From: Xanthomarina gelatinilytica
GTDB taxonomy: Bacteria > Bacteroidota > Bacteroidia > Flavobacteriales > Flavobacteriaceae
Direction: 5' to 3'
Assembly (NCBI RefSeq): GCF_000348685.1
Contig: NZ_ANLA01000029.1
Coordinates: 1-52,058 of the forward strand
Length of the DNA: 52,058 nt
Below, piece by piece: positions 41,011 to 50,822 of this stretch (positions are counted from its first letter, which is position 1; every line of letters begins with the position of its first letter). The notes under the pieces were generated by a model. That model did not search any database. It was not told the DNA's origin and worked only from the letters and a program-made list of their open reading frames with translations. Position numbers and translations under genes: made by a program.

Positions 41011-43164
41011 TTATAAGTTATCCAATTGATTATCGGTTCCTTTTTCACTTATGGTCCAGAAAAAACCCACAAAAAAGAATTGATCGGCTGCTGGCCTAAG
41101 AGCGTTACTTGCATAGATTCCGTTACTATCTGGTAAATCTGCATATTGGTATCCATTAATGTTTTTTAGTCCCAAGACATTATTAACGGAAAAATAAAGG
41201 ATTTTTTGTTGACTGATTAAATAAGCCCAATTAAAACTTAAATTGTTGTAAGATTTGGTTTTTTGGTTTAAAAAACCCGTTTCATTTGGATTGGTGTAGG
41301 TTCTTCCAGAGGCAAAACCATAACTCAACCCAAGTTGGCTTTTCCAAGTTTCAATCCAATATTTAGTAACAACCGATAGGTTGTGCGTATTCACAAAACT
41401 TGGAACGGCTTGAACGGGATAATTTTCGTAATCCCTTTCACTGTCCAAAAAACTGTAACTTATCCAGTAATCCAGGTTTTTAATACTTTTGTTATCCCTC
41501 CAAAACAAATCGATTCCTGTGGCATAACCTGAACCCAAATTGTTGTAGTTACTGGTAAAATCAGCATATTCCGTATCGTATTTTATTAAGTTTTGGTAGT
41601 CCTTATAGAAAGCTTCTGCCCTAAAAATTTTACCATTTTTGTTTAATTGATAATTTAAAATATAATGTCTTGTTTCTTGAGCATTTAAATCTTGCTCAAA
41701 TTTTAGAATATTGTTGTTTGGGTTTTGGTAAAAGTTGCCATAGGCCACAGACACCTGACTTTTAGTAGATGTTTTATATGCCAATGACACCCTTGGTGAA
41801 AGAGTCAATTCTTTAAACAACTCACTATATTCCAAACGCAAACCAGCTTTTAAAGCCAAGTTTTTTGAGAAAAACACATCTGCTTCAGAATAAGCGGAGG
41901 CAATATTATTGTTAAAACCATAAGATACATTGTTTATAAAAGGACTGTTGTAATCCTCATTAAAATTTGTTGCCAAATACTCAGCTCCAAAATTGAGTTT
42001 AAACCTGTTATTGAAACGGTGTTTCAATTTCATTTTTAAATGATAGGAATGTTCCTTGTCCTTAACATCATTGTCCATAACTTTCATCTTACTGTTGTTG
42101 TTGGTGTAGCTTAAACCTCCAAAAACTGTCCAGTTAGTACTTAAAAGCCCTTGATAAGATCCATTAACATAGAGGTTTTTATTATTGGATTTGTAATAAA
42201 CCCCATCCACATAATTAATATCTTCTTGAATCAATTCGAAACCACTAGACTCAAAGGCTGAATAGAATTTAAGCATGCCATTGTTGAATTTTTTTCTAAA
42301 AACAGCTTCTCCAGAACCCCCTTGAAAAGGTTGTTTCCAATCATTTCTATCTGGAAACAATGCCACATAAGGTGCTAAATTTATATAAGCTCCATTAAGG
42401 CTCAAGGAACTGTTTTTCCATTTTTCGGTATGGCCCAAAGAAGCACCAACGCTCATAATACCAATATCGGTTTTTTCCTGTTCAGGTTCTTCTATGGTGT
42501 TTAACAACAATACAGAGGACAATGCTTGGCCATACTCTGCCGAATAGCCTCCTGTTGAAAATGTAATCCCATCAAATAAAAATGGGGAATATCTCCCTCG
42601 AGTTGGAATGTTGTTTGTGGAAGGCACGTAAGGTGTGAATACACGAATACCATCTATAAAAATTTGAGTTTCTTCTGCGTCTCCACCTCTTACAAACAAA
42701 CGTCCATCTTCGGCAACAGTTGTGGTTCCTGGCAAGGTTTGCAAGGCACCAACATAATCCCCCAAAGCACTAGCTGTGGTAACCACATCCAAAGGTTTTA
42801 GTGCAGATACTTTACTGTTGTCTCCTGCTGAAAAGGTTCCTGCAGAAATAACAACTGTATCCAGAGCATTCACATCGTCACGAAGTTTAACTTCCAAATT
42901 GTTTAAGCTTGAAACCTCTTGCGTAAGCCGAAAGGTCTCGTAAGAAAGAAAAGAGATTTTTAAGCTAACCACTCCAGTTTCGTTGGTTGAAAAAGAAAAC
43001 TGGCCATCGGCATCCGTTATGGTTCCATCGTAGGTTCCATCTAAATAAACATTGGCTCCCTCAATAGGTTGGTTTTTGGTATCTATTACCTTTCCTGTAA
43101 TGATTGTTTGCGATATGCTTGAAGTCACTATGAAAAAGAAAAGGATGAAAAATGATAGTCTCAT
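41011..43164 (-). CDS. TonB-dependent receptor with CarboxypepD domain
   Basis: A 717-residue receptor from the ATG at 43164, which starts a good signal peptide (MRLSFFILFFFIVTSSISQ); a longer frame to 43212 would put charged residues before it. CarboxypepD_reg domain at about 20-105 (GKVIDTKNQPIEGANVYLDGTYDG), plug with FVRGGDAEETQIFIDGI, and barrel to the C-terminus. The TonB-like gene follows on the same strand but has its own promoter. No substrate can be named. Confidence 0.88.
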   Translation of the reverse strand: MRLSFFILFFFIVTSSISQTIITGKVIDTKNQPIEGANVYLDGTYDGTITDADGQFSFSTNETGVVSLKISFLSYETFRLTQEVSSLNNLEVKLRDDVNALDTVVISAGTFSAGDNSKVSALKPLDVVTTASALGDYVGALQTLPGTTTVAEDGRLFVRGGDAEETQIFIDGIRVFTPYVPSTNNIPTRGRYSPFLFDGITFSTGGYSAEYGQALSSVLLLNTIEEPEQEKTDIGIMSVGASLGHTEKWKNSSLSLNGAYINLAPYVALFPDRNDWKQPFQGGSGEAVFRKKFNNGMLKFYSAFESSGFELIQEDINYVDGVYYKSNNKNLYVNGSYQGLLSTNWTVFGGLSYTNNNSKMKVMDNDVKDKEHSYHLKMKLKHRFNNRFKLNFGAEYLATNFNEDYNSPFINNVSYGFNNNIASAYSEADVFFSKNLALKAGLRLEYSELFKELTLSPRVSLAYKTSTKSQVSVAYGNFYQNPNNNILKFEQDLNAQETRHYILNYQLNKNGKIFRAEAFYKDYQNLIKYDTEYADFTSNYNNLGSGYATGIDLFWRDNKSIKNLDYWISYSFLDSERDYENYPVQAVPSFVNTHNLSVVTKYWIETWKSQLGLSYGFASGRTYTNPNETGFLNQKTKSYNNLSFNWAYLISQQKILYFSVNNVLGLKNINGYQYADLPDSNGIYASNALRPAADQFFFVGFFWTISEKGTDNQLDNL

Positions 43165-43307
43165 GAATGTAAGTTTAACTGTTCGATTTTTTTGATTGGT
43201 CATCCTAAGCATCTAGGCAAAGGAAGATTGATGGGCAAATCTCCATATAAACAAAACTTACATAAACTAAAAATGACCGAATTGTAAAAATTTTAGGATG
43301 AAATGAA

Positions 43308-43315
43308 TATATTTG
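43308..43315 (+). promoter_or_regulatory. -7 box of the YhhN-family gene
   Basis: TATATTTG, 18 bp before the ATG at 43334. It overlaps an upstream TTG frame start, which argues for the shorter gene. Confidence 0.5.
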
Positions 43316-43333
43316 ATTACAACCAAAAGAACT

Positions 43334-44002
43334 ATGCCAACAAAAACCGAAAAATCGTTTTCCTTACTCTTTATTTTTCTTCTGGCTTTAGAAATAATTA
43401 CATCAAGTTTTAAACACCTGCAAATTTTCAATTATATAGCCAAGCCAGCCTTATTGATTTCCCTTATTCTATTTTTTTGGAAACAAAGCTCTCACTTGGA
43501 AAAAAAAATAAAACTGCTAATTGTTTTGGCTTTAATATGCTCTCTTTTAGGAGATATCCTACTTATGTTCACAAACCATTCTACTTATTTTTTTATGGGT
43601 GGATTGCTTGCTTTTTTAACTGCACACATTTTTTATGTTTTGGTGTTTTTAAAACAAAGGAACAAATCAAAAAAAGGATGGGTTTTTATGGGATTGATGT
43701 TGGTTTATGGAATCCTTTTATTTTACTTTTTAAGAGATGGTTTAAACAACTTGCTGTATCCTGTAATTATTTATATGATAGTTATTTTAAGTATGGCAAC
43801 AACAGCTTTTTTAAGACAGGGACAGGTTGCAAAAAACAGTTACATCTTGGTTTTTGTTGGTGCTATTTTATTTATGTTATCGGATAGTATTTTAGCCTTA
43901 AACAAATTTTATCAACCCTTGCCGTTTACAGATTTTAGTATTATGTTTACCTATGGCTTTGCCCAGCTTTTTATTGTTTTAGGGCTTCTAAAGCAACCAT
44001 AG
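43334..44002 (+). CDS. Lysoplasmalogenase (YhhN family) membrane protein
   Basis: A 222-residue protein with about eight transmembrane helices, of the YhhN/TMEM86 family (lysoplasmalogenase, which cleaves vinyl-ether lysophospholipids). Visible family pieces: AKPALLISLILFFW, LLGDILLMF, FFMGGLLAFLTAHIFYVLVF and the C-terminal GAILFMLSDSILALNKFY, with the conserved Asp residues in LLGD and LSDS. Start at the ATG at 43334, because the -7 box lies over the upstream TTG. Confidence 0.8.
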   Translation: MPTKTEKSFSLLFIFLLALEIITSSFKHLQIFNYIAKPALLISLILFFWKQSSHLEKKIKLLIVLALICSLLGDILLMFTNHSTYFFMGGLLAFLTAHIFYVLVFLKQRNKSKKGWVFMGLMLVYGILLFYFLRDGLNNLLYPVIIYMIVILSMATTAFLRQGQVAKNSYILVFVGAILFMLSDSILALNKFYQPLPFTDFSIMFTYGFAQLFIVLGLLKQP

Positions 44003-44067
44003 ATTTTATTTATAATGCTTAATTTTATTTTTAATAATCAATGGCTTAAATAAGATACATTAAACAA

Positions 44068-45345
44068 TTAATTTAACTTTTTAAAAGGTCTTATAATTAA
44101 TCTGGCTGCTTTATCAAAATTGATATAATTATAGGTCCAATTAAAGAAAACAACCACTCTGTTTCTAAATCCTACCAAAGACATTAAGTGGACAAACATC
44201 CAAACAAACCAAGCAAAAAAACCTGCAAATTTATACGCTTTTAAATCGACCACTGCTTTGTTTCTCCCTATGGTTGCCATGGAACCTTTATCTCTATATT
44301 CAAAAGCTTTTAAAGGTTTTCCTTCTATTAATTTAATAAGATTTTTTCCCAATAATTTCCCTTGTTGAATAGCAGGTTGGGCTACTTGTGGATGTCCTTT
44401 TGGGAAGCGTTCGGTTTCCATGTAAGCAATGTCTCCAAGAGCAAAAATATTGTGGTAACCTATTACTTGGTTGTATCTGTTTACCCGATATCTGTTCGCT
44501 TTATCCACAAGCACCTCTGCATTTAAGCCTTGAATAGGGTTTCCTGTAACTCCAGCTGCCCAAATAAGGGTTTCTGTCTCTAAAATCAAACCATTATTGG
44601 TAGACACCACCAAACCATTATAATCTTTTACAAACGTGTTACAATGGACAATCACTCCCAGTTTTTCTAAAAATTCCAAGGCCTTTTTAGAAGCATGTTC
44701 GCTCATGGGTGGCAAAACCCTTGAACTTCCTTCCAACAAATGTATTTGCATGTCCTTGGCATTCAAATCGTGATAATCCCTAGGAAGGATGTGGTTTTTT
44801 AATTCGGCAATGGCTCCAGCAAGCTCTACTCCAGTTGGGCCTCCTCCCACTATCACAAAGTTAAGCAAGGCTTCACGTTCTTCCATGGAACTGGCAATAG
44901 TGGCTTTTTCAAAATTTTGAAGTATAAGACTTCTTATATTCAAGGCTTGAGGCACGTTTTTCATTGGCATGCTATTGGTTTCAATAGCTTTGTTTCCAAA
45001 ATAATTGGTCTTGGTACCAGTTGCAATCACCAAATAATCGTAAGAAAGGGAGCCAATATCAGTAATAAGCTGTTGGCTTTTTGGGTCTATGGTTGAAACT
45101 TCAGCTAAACGAAAAAAAATGTTATCGTGCTTTTTAATAATTTTACGTAATGGATAGGCTATGGAGTCTGGTTCCAAACCCGAGGAAGATACTTGATATA
45201 ACAAAGGCTGAAATGTATGGTAATTGCGCTTGTCCAAAAGAACTATTTGCACCTTTTTGTTGGCAAATTGTTTTACCAAACTGACACCTGCAAAACCACC
45301 ACCAACAATTACGATTCGAGGATGATTGGATTTTGGAATATTCAT
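44068..45345 (-). CDS. Type II NADH dehydrogenase (NDH-2)
   Basis: A 425-residue flavoprotein passing electrons from NADH to quinone without pumping protons. FAD Rossmann motif IVIVGGGFAG at 11-20, second nucleotide motif FVIVGGGPTGVELAGAIAE (about 163-181), FAD C-terminal motif IFALGDIA, and AQPAIQQGKLLGKNL. The tail (AGFFAWFVWMFVHLMSLVGF) is a membrane-associating helix. Monocistronic by position. Confidence 0.92.
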   Translation of the reverse strand: MNIPKSNHPRIVIVGGGFAGVSLVKQFANKKVQIVLLDKRNYHTFQPLLYQVSSSGLEPDSIAYPLRKIIKKHDNIFFRLAEVSTIDPKSQQLITDIGSLSYDYLVIATGTKTNYFGNKAIETNSMPMKNVPQALNIRSLILQNFEKATIASSMEEREALLNFVIVGGGPTGVELAGAIAELKNHILPRDYHDLNAKDMQIHLLEGSSRVLPPMSEHASKKALEFLEKLGVIVHCNTFVKDYNGLVVSTNNGLILETETLIWAAGVTGNPIQGLNAEVLVDKANRYRVNRYNQVIGYHNIFALGDIAYMETERFPKGHPQVAQPAIQQGKLLGKNLIKLIEGKPLKAFEYRDKGSMATIGRNKAVVDLKAYKFAGFFAWFVWMFVHLMSLVGFRNRVVVFFNWTYNYINFDKAARLIIRPFKKLN

Positions 45346-45473
45346 AGGAATGTAGAAAAATTTCTCTTACAAAGATACAATAAACACAAGTTAAAGACTA
45401 TTTTTAAAGATTGTTTTGAGAATTTGTAACAAATTATAAAAACTGCTACTTATAGTGTAACTAAACCACCAAT

Positions 45474-45968
45474 TTGAATAAAGAGTTAGAACATAGCTTT
45501 GTTGAAGAATTAGAGAAAAATCAGAACATTGTGCACAAGGTTTGTAGGATCTATACCAACAACCAAGAAGCACATAACGATTTATTCCAAGAAATTACCA
45601 TTCAGCTCTGGAAAGCCTATCCTAAGTTTCGAGGCGACTCAAAATTTAGCACTTGGATGTATCGTGTTGGCTTGAACACAGCCATTACCTTATACAGAAA
45701 ACGTAAGCGATCCATAAAAACTGAAACTTTTGATGCTTTTCAATACAAAATAAAATCGGAACCTTACGACGATACGGAAGAAGAGCAATTGAAATTACTA
45801 TACAAAGCTGTACACCAATTAAACGACATTGAAAAAGCGCTTGTTTTTCTTTATTTAGAAGACAAAAGCTATAAAGAAATAAGTGAAACAATAGGAATTA
45901 GCGAAGTTAATGCACGTGTGAAAATGAATCGTGTTAAAACCAAACTAAGAACTATTTTAAATCCGTAA
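45474..45968 (+). CDS. ECF-type RNA polymerase sigma factor
   Basis: A 164-residue sigma-70 family factor. Region 2 at about 20-75 (DLFQEITIQLWKAYPKFRGDSKFSTWMYRVGLN) and region 4 at 110-160 (LNDIEKALVFLYLEDKSYKEISETIGISEVNARVKMNRVKTKL). The first codon is TTG; no ATG lies before region 2, so TTG is the likely start. Followed after 4 bp by a membrane protein that may act as its regulator. Confidence 0.88.
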   Translation: MNKELEHSFVEELEKNQNIVHKVCRIYTNNQEAHNDLFQEITIQLWKAYPKFRGDSKFSTWMYRVGLNTAITLYRKRKRSIKTETFDAFQYKIKSEPYDDTEEEQLKLLYKAVHQLNDIEKALVFLYLEDKSYKEISETIGISEVNARVKMNRVKTKLRTILNP

Positions 45969-45972
45969 GCAT

Positions 45973-46617
45973 ATGGATGAATTAGAATTATTAAAGAAAG
46001 ACTGGAAGAAAAATGAAGATACCAAGTATCCAAAACTTTCATACAAAGAAATATATGGCATGATTTTAAAGAAATCCTCTTCTATTGTGAAATGGATTTT
46101 TATCATAAGTATTTTAGAATTTGCCTTTTGGACCCTAATCTCTTTCGCTTTTAAAAACACAGAATACAACAAACGTTTTGAGAGTTATCATGCCGAAAAC
46201 ATCATGATACCATTTCTTATTTTAGGCTATATTATTTTGGGGTATTTTTTCTATAAGTTTTACATGAACTACAGAACCATTTCTGCTACAGACAGTGCCA
46301 AAATATTAATGGAAAACATTTTAAAAACCAGACGAACCGTAAAACAATATGTTGGCTTTAATTTAATTTATTTGGCTCTTTCTGCTTTTATAGCATTGGG
46401 TGTGCAATTTGATCGGGATGAAGAAATGATTTCTTTGGTAGAAAAAGCTTCAGCCAATGGAGAAATATTTAAGTTTTATGCCGTAACCATTATTTTAACC
46501 CTTGTTTTTTTAGGATTGTTAATAGCCATTATATTAGGCTTTTATTATTTAATTTATGGGATTTTATTAAAACGGCTTAACCGAAATTACAGGGAATTAA
46601 AAAAACTGGAAGTCTAG
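45973..46617 (+). CDS. Four-helix membrane protein, sigma-factor partner
   Basis: A 214-residue protein: a 35-residue cytoplasmic N-terminus (LLKKDWKKNEDTKYPKLSYKEIYGMI) followed by four transmembrane helices at about 38-60, 76-97, 123-142 and 166-196. It lies 4 bp after the sigma factor. This layout (cytoplasmic sigma-binding head, membrane tail) fits an anti-sigma factor, but no known anti-sigma motif such as the zinc one is seen. Described by position and topology only. Confidence 0.65.
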   Translation: MDELELLKKDWKKNEDTKYPKLSYKEIYGMILKKSSSIVKWIFIISILEFAFWTLISFAFKNTEYNKRFESYHAENIMIPFLILGYIILGYFFYKFYMNYRTISATDSAKILMENILKTRRTVKQYVGFNLIYLALSAFIALGVQFDRDEEMISLVEKASANGEIFKFYAVTIILTLVFLGLLIAIILGFYYLIYGILLKRLNRNYRELKKLEV

Positions 46618-46618
46618 C

Positions 46619-47434
46619 TTAATAGTCGTCTTCCAAACGCCATTTCCTTAATTTGTTAAGTTCTTCCTGAGCTTCTATTTCCTCTCTTGGAATAACTTTT
46701 AAAAAAGATGGATGCTGTTCTATAGCATATTCTATCTTTTCCACAATTTCAGCTATGCTTTCATTCTCGTAATCAATTTCCAAAGGTTCCTTAATTTCAA
46801 ATGTCTGCAAAATGTTTTTCTTTTTCACACGAAGTCCTTTTTTATCAAAAGAGCGTCTAAAACCGTCAATTACAATAGGCACCACAACGGGCTTGTAATG
46901 TTTGATAATATGCGCTGTTCCTTTTCTAATGGGCTTGAAAGGTGTTGTGGTCCCTTGAGGGAAGGTAATTACCCAACCATCGTCCAGGGCTTTTTTAATG
47001 TTAGATATATCGCTCATCTTCACTTGCCTGTTTACATCTTCGCCCTTAGACCTCCAAGTACGCTCTATACTTATTGATCCTGCATAGGCCAAAATTTTAG
47101 GCAACAAACCAGATTTCATGGTTTCTTTGGCAGCCACATAGTAAATATTCAATTTAGGATTCCACAAGTACCCAATGTTTTTAATATTGTCTTCCCTGTT
47201 GCTTAAACTGGCATTGAATACATGGAACATGGCAACCACATCTGCAAAATATGTTTGGTGATTGGATATAAAAAGCACATTTTTATCCGGTAGGCTTTTT
47301 ATAATTTCAGAACCTTCAATTTGAAGTTCGTTAAATCCTCTAAATCTTCTATGGGACAAGGAACCTATGATTCTTATAACCCATTTTTTTATAAAAAGTA
47401 TATGTCCGAAAGGATTTCTTTTAAATAATCCCAT
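46619..47434 (-). CDS. 1-acyl-glycerol-3-phosphate acyltransferase family
   Basis: A 271-residue acyltransferase with the family motifs HQTYFAD (H-x4-D), a following SIERTW box, FPQGTTTPF (substrate Arg/Glu block in variant form) and VVPIVIDGF. It makes phosphatidic acid-type lipids or related acyl transfer at the inner membrane. The ATG at 47434 is chosen over the one at 47461 because a TACCTTTG box (47459-47466) lies there on the minus strand. Confidence 0.82.
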   Translation of the reverse strand: MGLFKRNPFGHILFIKKWVIRIIGSLSHRRFRGFNELQIEGSEIIKSLPDKNVLFISNHQTYFADVVAMFHVFNASLSNREDNIKNIGYLWNPKLNIYYVAAKETMKSGLLPKILAYAGSISIERTWRSKGEDVNRQVKMSDISNIKKALDDGWVITFPQGTTTPFKPIRKGTAHIIKHYKPVVVPIVIDGFRRSFDKKGLRVKKKNILQTFEIKEPLEIDYENESIAEIVEKIEYAIEQHPSFLKVIPREEIEAQEELNKLRKWRLEDDY

Positions 47435-47458
47435 AATCTTTTTCAATGTTAGGAAACA

Positions 47459-47466
47459 CAAAGGTA
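47459..47466 (-). promoter_or_regulatory. -7 box of the acyltransferase gene
   Basis: Minus-strand TACCTTTG, 24 bp upstream of the ATG at 47434. Confidence 0.5.
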
Positions 47467-47480
47467 ATAAATCTGAGCCT

Positions 47481-48122
47481 TTACATAAGTTGTTTTAACA
47501 AGTCTTTTATTTCGCTTAACATCATGGCAGTTGCTCCCCAAACTATGTGTCCGTTTAAATTGAAGGCTGGAACAGCCACCTCCAAACTGTAAGAAGTTGA
47601 AACTGTTTTTGTAACCACATTTTCCTCGTTTATAAAATCCCTTAAATCTATTTCAATTATAGCTTCAACCTCCTCATCCTGTTTTAAAAATTTTGGTGTA
47701 TTCCTGGAAATCCCTATATAAGGTTGCACAAAAAAATTACTTGGAGGAATATAAACTTGAGTGAGCTCCCTTAAAACTTCTATACAATGATGTGGCACAC
47801 CTATTTCTTCAAAAGTTTCCCTTACAGCTGCTTCTTTTAACGATGCATCCGAAGCCTCCAGTTTACCTCCTGGAAAACCAACCTGTGCCGAATGAACCCC
47901 ATTATAGGTTTTACGCAATATAAGCACCAAGTTGGTCTGTTTGCTATTGTTAGGGTAAAACAAGGCCATGACTCCAGCTTTTTTGGCATGTTTCATAACA
48001 TGTCTTTGTTTTTTCTGCAAGATATCCCTAAAAGGAGGAGACATTTTTAACTGAGATGGTTCGGCTGGAAGTGGTATATTTTCTATTTTTGAAATGAGTT
48101 TGCAAAATTCATCAAATTCCAT
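47481..48122 (-). CDS. NUDIX hydrolase, coenzyme A pyrophosphatase type
   Basis: A 213-residue NUDIX enzyme. The Nudix box GGKLEASDASLKEAAVRETFEEIGV spans 85-109 and the preceding segment LVLILRKTYNGVHSAQVGFPGG is the CoA-diphosphatase (NudL/Nudt7) signature. It probably hydrolyses CoA or acyl-CoA to phosphopantetheine. Next to the acyltransferase on the same strand, with 47 bp between. Confidence 0.88.
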   Translation of the reverse strand: MEFDEFCKLISKIENIPLPAEPSQLKMSPPFRDILQKKQRHVMKHAKKAGVMALFYPNNSKQTNLVLILRKTYNGVHSAQVGFPGGKLEASDASLKEAAVRETFEEIGVPHHCIEVLRELTQVYIPPSNFFVQPYIGISRNTPKFLKQDEEVEAIIEIDLRDFINEENVVTKTVSTSYSLEVAVPAFNLNGHIVWGATAMMLSEIKDLLKQLM

Positions 48123-48195
48123 GGTTCTTTTTTTTTCGTATAAAACCTAAAAGCATCAATATATTAATCAATTTTAAAAAAATACAAACGTCTTT

Positions 48196-48921
48196 ATGAG
48201 ATCTATCTTTCTAGTGCTGTTAAGTTTTTTATTACTGAATTGTGAAGATAAACATTCTGGCAAAAAAACAAATAACACTTTAAAAGAAACCACACAAACC
48301 ACCAAGGATTCCATTGCTGAAAATGAAGTTGCAGTTGAACCTGAAACCAATATTGAAGGCGAAGACAACAACCGTTTAACAGACGAAAATGCCATGGAGT
48401 TTTTTCTTCAATACGAAAAAGAAAACCCAGAAAACAAAGTTCGCATTACCACAACTTTTGGAGACATAGATATTTTGCTGTTTAACGAAACAAAATTCCA
48501 TAGAGCCAATTTTATTTTCTTGACCAAACAAGGTTATTTTAACGGCACCCAGTTTTATAGGGTTATCGATAATTTTATAGTTCAAGCAGGAAACTCCGAC
48601 GATCCCAAAGTCTCAAAAAAACGCAATGAAATTGGCAGGTATTTATTGCCCACAGACACAAAGAGAGGTTTTAAGCATGATAGAGGCGTTATAAGCATGC
48701 CAAGCAGTGAGATTGACAATCCGTACAAACTGGCTTCTCCATTTGAGTTTTTTATAGTGCAACAGAAAGGTGGAGCGCATCATTTGGATGGCGATTATAC
48801 CATTTTTGGAAAAGTTATCAAGGGCATGGATGTTGTGGATACCATTGCAAAACAAAAAACCGATGAAGGCGATTGGCCCTTTCACAATATCTATATTGAA
48901 AAAGTAGAGATTATTGAGTAA
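48196..48921 (+). CDS. Cyclophilin-type peptidyl-prolyl isomerase, lipoprotein
   Basis: A 241-residue protein with a lipoprotein signal (LLLNC, Cys16), a tether of about 55 residues rich in Glu/Thr, and a cyclophilin domain at 80-241: FHRANFIFLTKQGYFNGTQFYRVIDNFIVQAGN and GVISMPS with PFEFFIVQQKGGAHHLDGDYTIFGKV. It folds proline-containing proteins in the envelope. Divergent from the NUDIX gene. Confidence 0.9.
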   Translation: MRSIFLVLLSFLLLNCEDKHSGKKTNNTLKETTQTTKDSIAENEVAVEPETNIEGEDNNRLTDENAMEFFLQYEKENPENKVRITTTFGDIDILLFNETKFHRANFIFLTKQGYFNGTQFYRVIDNFIVQAGNSDDPKVSKKRNEIGRYLLPTDTKRGFKHDRGVISMPSSEIDNPYKLASPFEFFIVQQKGGAHHLDGDYTIFGKVIKGMDVVDTIAKQKTDEGDWPFHNIYIEKVEIIE

Positions 48922-48970
48922 TCTTGAAACTGAAATTGAAATCAGGATCAAACTAGATTCTTTAAGCGTG

Positions 48971-49579
48971 TTACTGTTCTTCCTTATAGAGAGTTGGCAA
49001 ACTTATTTTAAATCTTATGGCCAAAAGCCTAACCAATATTACAATCAATCCTGCTATTACAAAAGCCAAATCGATATCTATAGGCAGTTTTTTTATCAAA
49101 AAGTATGAAAATCCACCAAGAATACATGCAGTGGCGTAAATTTCCTTTCTAAAAATAACTGGAATCTCGTTACATAAAATATCCCTAATAACACCTCCAA
49201 AACAGGCAGACATGGTCCCTAAAGACACACAAATAATTGGGTTCAATCCGGCCGAAATGCCTTTCTCCACACCCACAACTGTATACAGTCCAATTCCAAT
49301 GGTATCAAACAGCAATAAAGAGGTTCTTAAATAATCTATTTTTTTTCTAAAAACAATGGCAAACACAGTAGATGCCAATATTACATAGGTATAGGTCATG
49401 TTTTTCATCCAACTCACAGGTGTATCACCAATAAGCACGTCCCTTAAGGTTCCTCCTCCTACTGCTGTAACAAAAGCAATTATTAAGATACCAAATGGAT
49501 CCATCCTTTTGTTTAGAGCCACCAAAACGCCCGAAATAGAAAAAGCAATGGTTCCCAATATATCTATGGTATAAAACAT
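48971..49579 (-). CDS. TRIC/UPF0126-family channel protein (YicG-like)
   Basis: A 202-residue membrane protein of seven helices made from two repeats, each with the family Gly-rich motif: VTAVGGGTLRDVLIG and SACFGGVIRDILCNEIP. These repeats mark the UPF0126 family, related to TRIC potassium channels and glycine uptake. Separate from its convergent neighbour by 50 bp. Confidence 0.88.
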   Translation of the reverse strand: MFYTIDILGTIAFSISGVLVALNKRMDPFGILIIAFVTAVGGGTLRDVLIGDTPVSWMKNMTYTYVILASTVFAIVFRKKIDYLRTSLLLFDTIGIGLYTVVGVEKGISAGLNPIICVSLGTMSACFGGVIRDILCNEIPVIFRKEIYATACILGGFSYFLIKKLPIDIDLAFVIAGLIVILVRLLAIRFKISLPTLYKEEQ

Positions 49580-49782
49580 CTTAATTTATTTATACATTTA
49601 TTAAGTGGACAAAATAAAGACAATTGAGTGCCATTTAAAAGGTTTCCTCCAAAAATATGAATGAAAAGAACTTACTTAAAACAATTCAGTTTCAAGAAAT
49701 GACATTTCAGTATATAAATTTAGGGTTACAAAAAAATAAAACAGACATTTGACATGTATTAATCAACAAAACAAACATTAAA

Positions 49783-50205
49783 ATGAAAACACTAACACTG
49801 ATTGTCTCACTTCTTTTAACATGCTCTTTTATTCAAGCTCAAGACAGTTTAAAATCTTATCATATTACCGTAAAGATTGATAATGCGTTAAGCGACAATG
49901 GCAGTATGTTGTTTGGATTGCACAACGAAAGCACTTTTATGAAAGGCAAAAGCCTCCATAACATGAAAAGCGCCATAACAGATGGGAAAGCCATGGTGAC
50001 CTTTGAAAATGTAACTCCAGGAACTTATGCTGTTATGGTGTTTCATGATGCCAACAATAATGAGAAAATGGATTTTGACACCACTGGAATGCCCATGGAA
50101 TCCTATGGTATGTCCAACAATCCTATGTTAATGGGCCCACCAAATTTTGCAGATGCCAAATTTGTTTTGGAAGATGAAAACTTAGAATTACTTATTAGAT
50201 TATAA
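49783..50205 (+). CDS. DUF2141 exported protein
   Basis: A 140-residue protein with a signal peptide (cut near IQAQ, residue 20) and a DUF2141 beta-sandwich: GSMLFGLHNESTF, VTFENVTPGTYAVMVFHDANNNEKMDFDTTGMPMESYGMSN. The Asp/Asn-rich HDANNNEKMDFD loop is the family hallmark and may bind calcium. Function of the family is unknown. Confidence 0.88.
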   Translation: MKTLTLIVSLLLTCSFIQAQDSLKSYHITVKIDNALSDNGSMLFGLHNESTFMKGKSLHNMKSAITDGKAMVTFENVTPGTYAVMVFHDANNNEKMDFDTTGMPMESYGMSNNPMLMGPPNFADAKFVLEDENLELLIRL

Positions 50206-50225
50206 ACGGCAACTTATTGCAATAT

Positions 50226-50261
50226 AAAAAGCGACCATAACTATAAGTTAAGGTCGCTTTT
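50226..50261. terminator. Bidirectional terminator between DUF2141 and dps
   Basis: AAAGCGACC and GGTCGCTTT form a 9-bp stem with T/A runs on both sides. Confidence 0.85.
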
Positions 50262-50286
50262 AGTTGCTATCAATTAATTTGTGGAT

Positions 50287-50766
50287 TTATACTGTTTCTC
50301 CCAACCAAGCTTTCATCATCCAAACCGTTTTTTCCTGTTCGGTAATAAAGTCGCTCATCATGGAGTTTGTTCCCTCATCGTTGGTTTCTCCAGACTTATC
50401 AAGTATATCGCGTTCAATTTGAAGTAATTCCGATAAAGAATCCACGATCAAACGTACAGCTTTTTCGTCTTGGGATACATTTTTACCAACTGGTACTTTT
50501 GCCAATTTTGAATAATCTTCAAAGGTGTGCAAAGGAGTTTCGCCCAAGGTTAAAATCCTTTCGGCAATTTCATCAACTTTCACATTGGCATCTGTGTACA
50601 GTTCTTCAAACTTAACATGTAAATCAAAGAATCGTTTTCCTTTAATATTCCAATGAATACCTCTTAAATTTTGATAATAAATTTGGAAATTGGCCAGTAA
50701 GCCATTTAAGTCATTTGCTAAATCTTTAGCCTTATTTTGATTTAATCCTATACTGTTTAGTGTCAT
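50287..50766 (-). CDS. dps: Dps-family DNA-protecting ferritin
   Basis: A 159-residue Dps monomer that should form a 12-mer, oxidise Fe(II) with peroxide and shield DNA. The inter-subunit ferroxidase ligands are present: His38 and His50 in IHWNIKGKRFFDLHVKFEELY with the following acidic residues. AKVP and DEGTNSMMSDFITEQEKTVWMMKAWLGE are the later conserved blocks. Divergent from oxyR, its likely regulator. Confidence 0.93.
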   Translation of the reverse strand: MTLNSIGLNQNKAKDLANDLNGLLANFQIYYQNLRGIHWNIKGKRFFDLHVKFEELYTDANVKVDEIAERILTLGETPLHTFEDYSKLAKVPVGKNVSQDEKAVRLIVDSLSELLQIERDILDKSGETNDEGTNSMMSDFITEQEKTVWMMKAWLGETV

Positions 50767-50792
50767 AATACAATCTGTTTTTAATATTTACT

Positions 50793-50822
50793 CAAATTTA
50801 CATCATAAATAATGTTATTTAT
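50793..50822 (-). promoter_or_regulatory. dps promoter and dps-oxyR palindrome
   Basis: Minus-strand TAAATTTG (50793-50800) and, 4 bp upstream, the palindrome ATAAATAATGTTATTTAT (50805-50822, perfect 8-bp arms). ATCATAAAT occurs twice here. A candidate OxyR-type site, although it does not match the four-box enterobacterial layout. Confidence 0.5.
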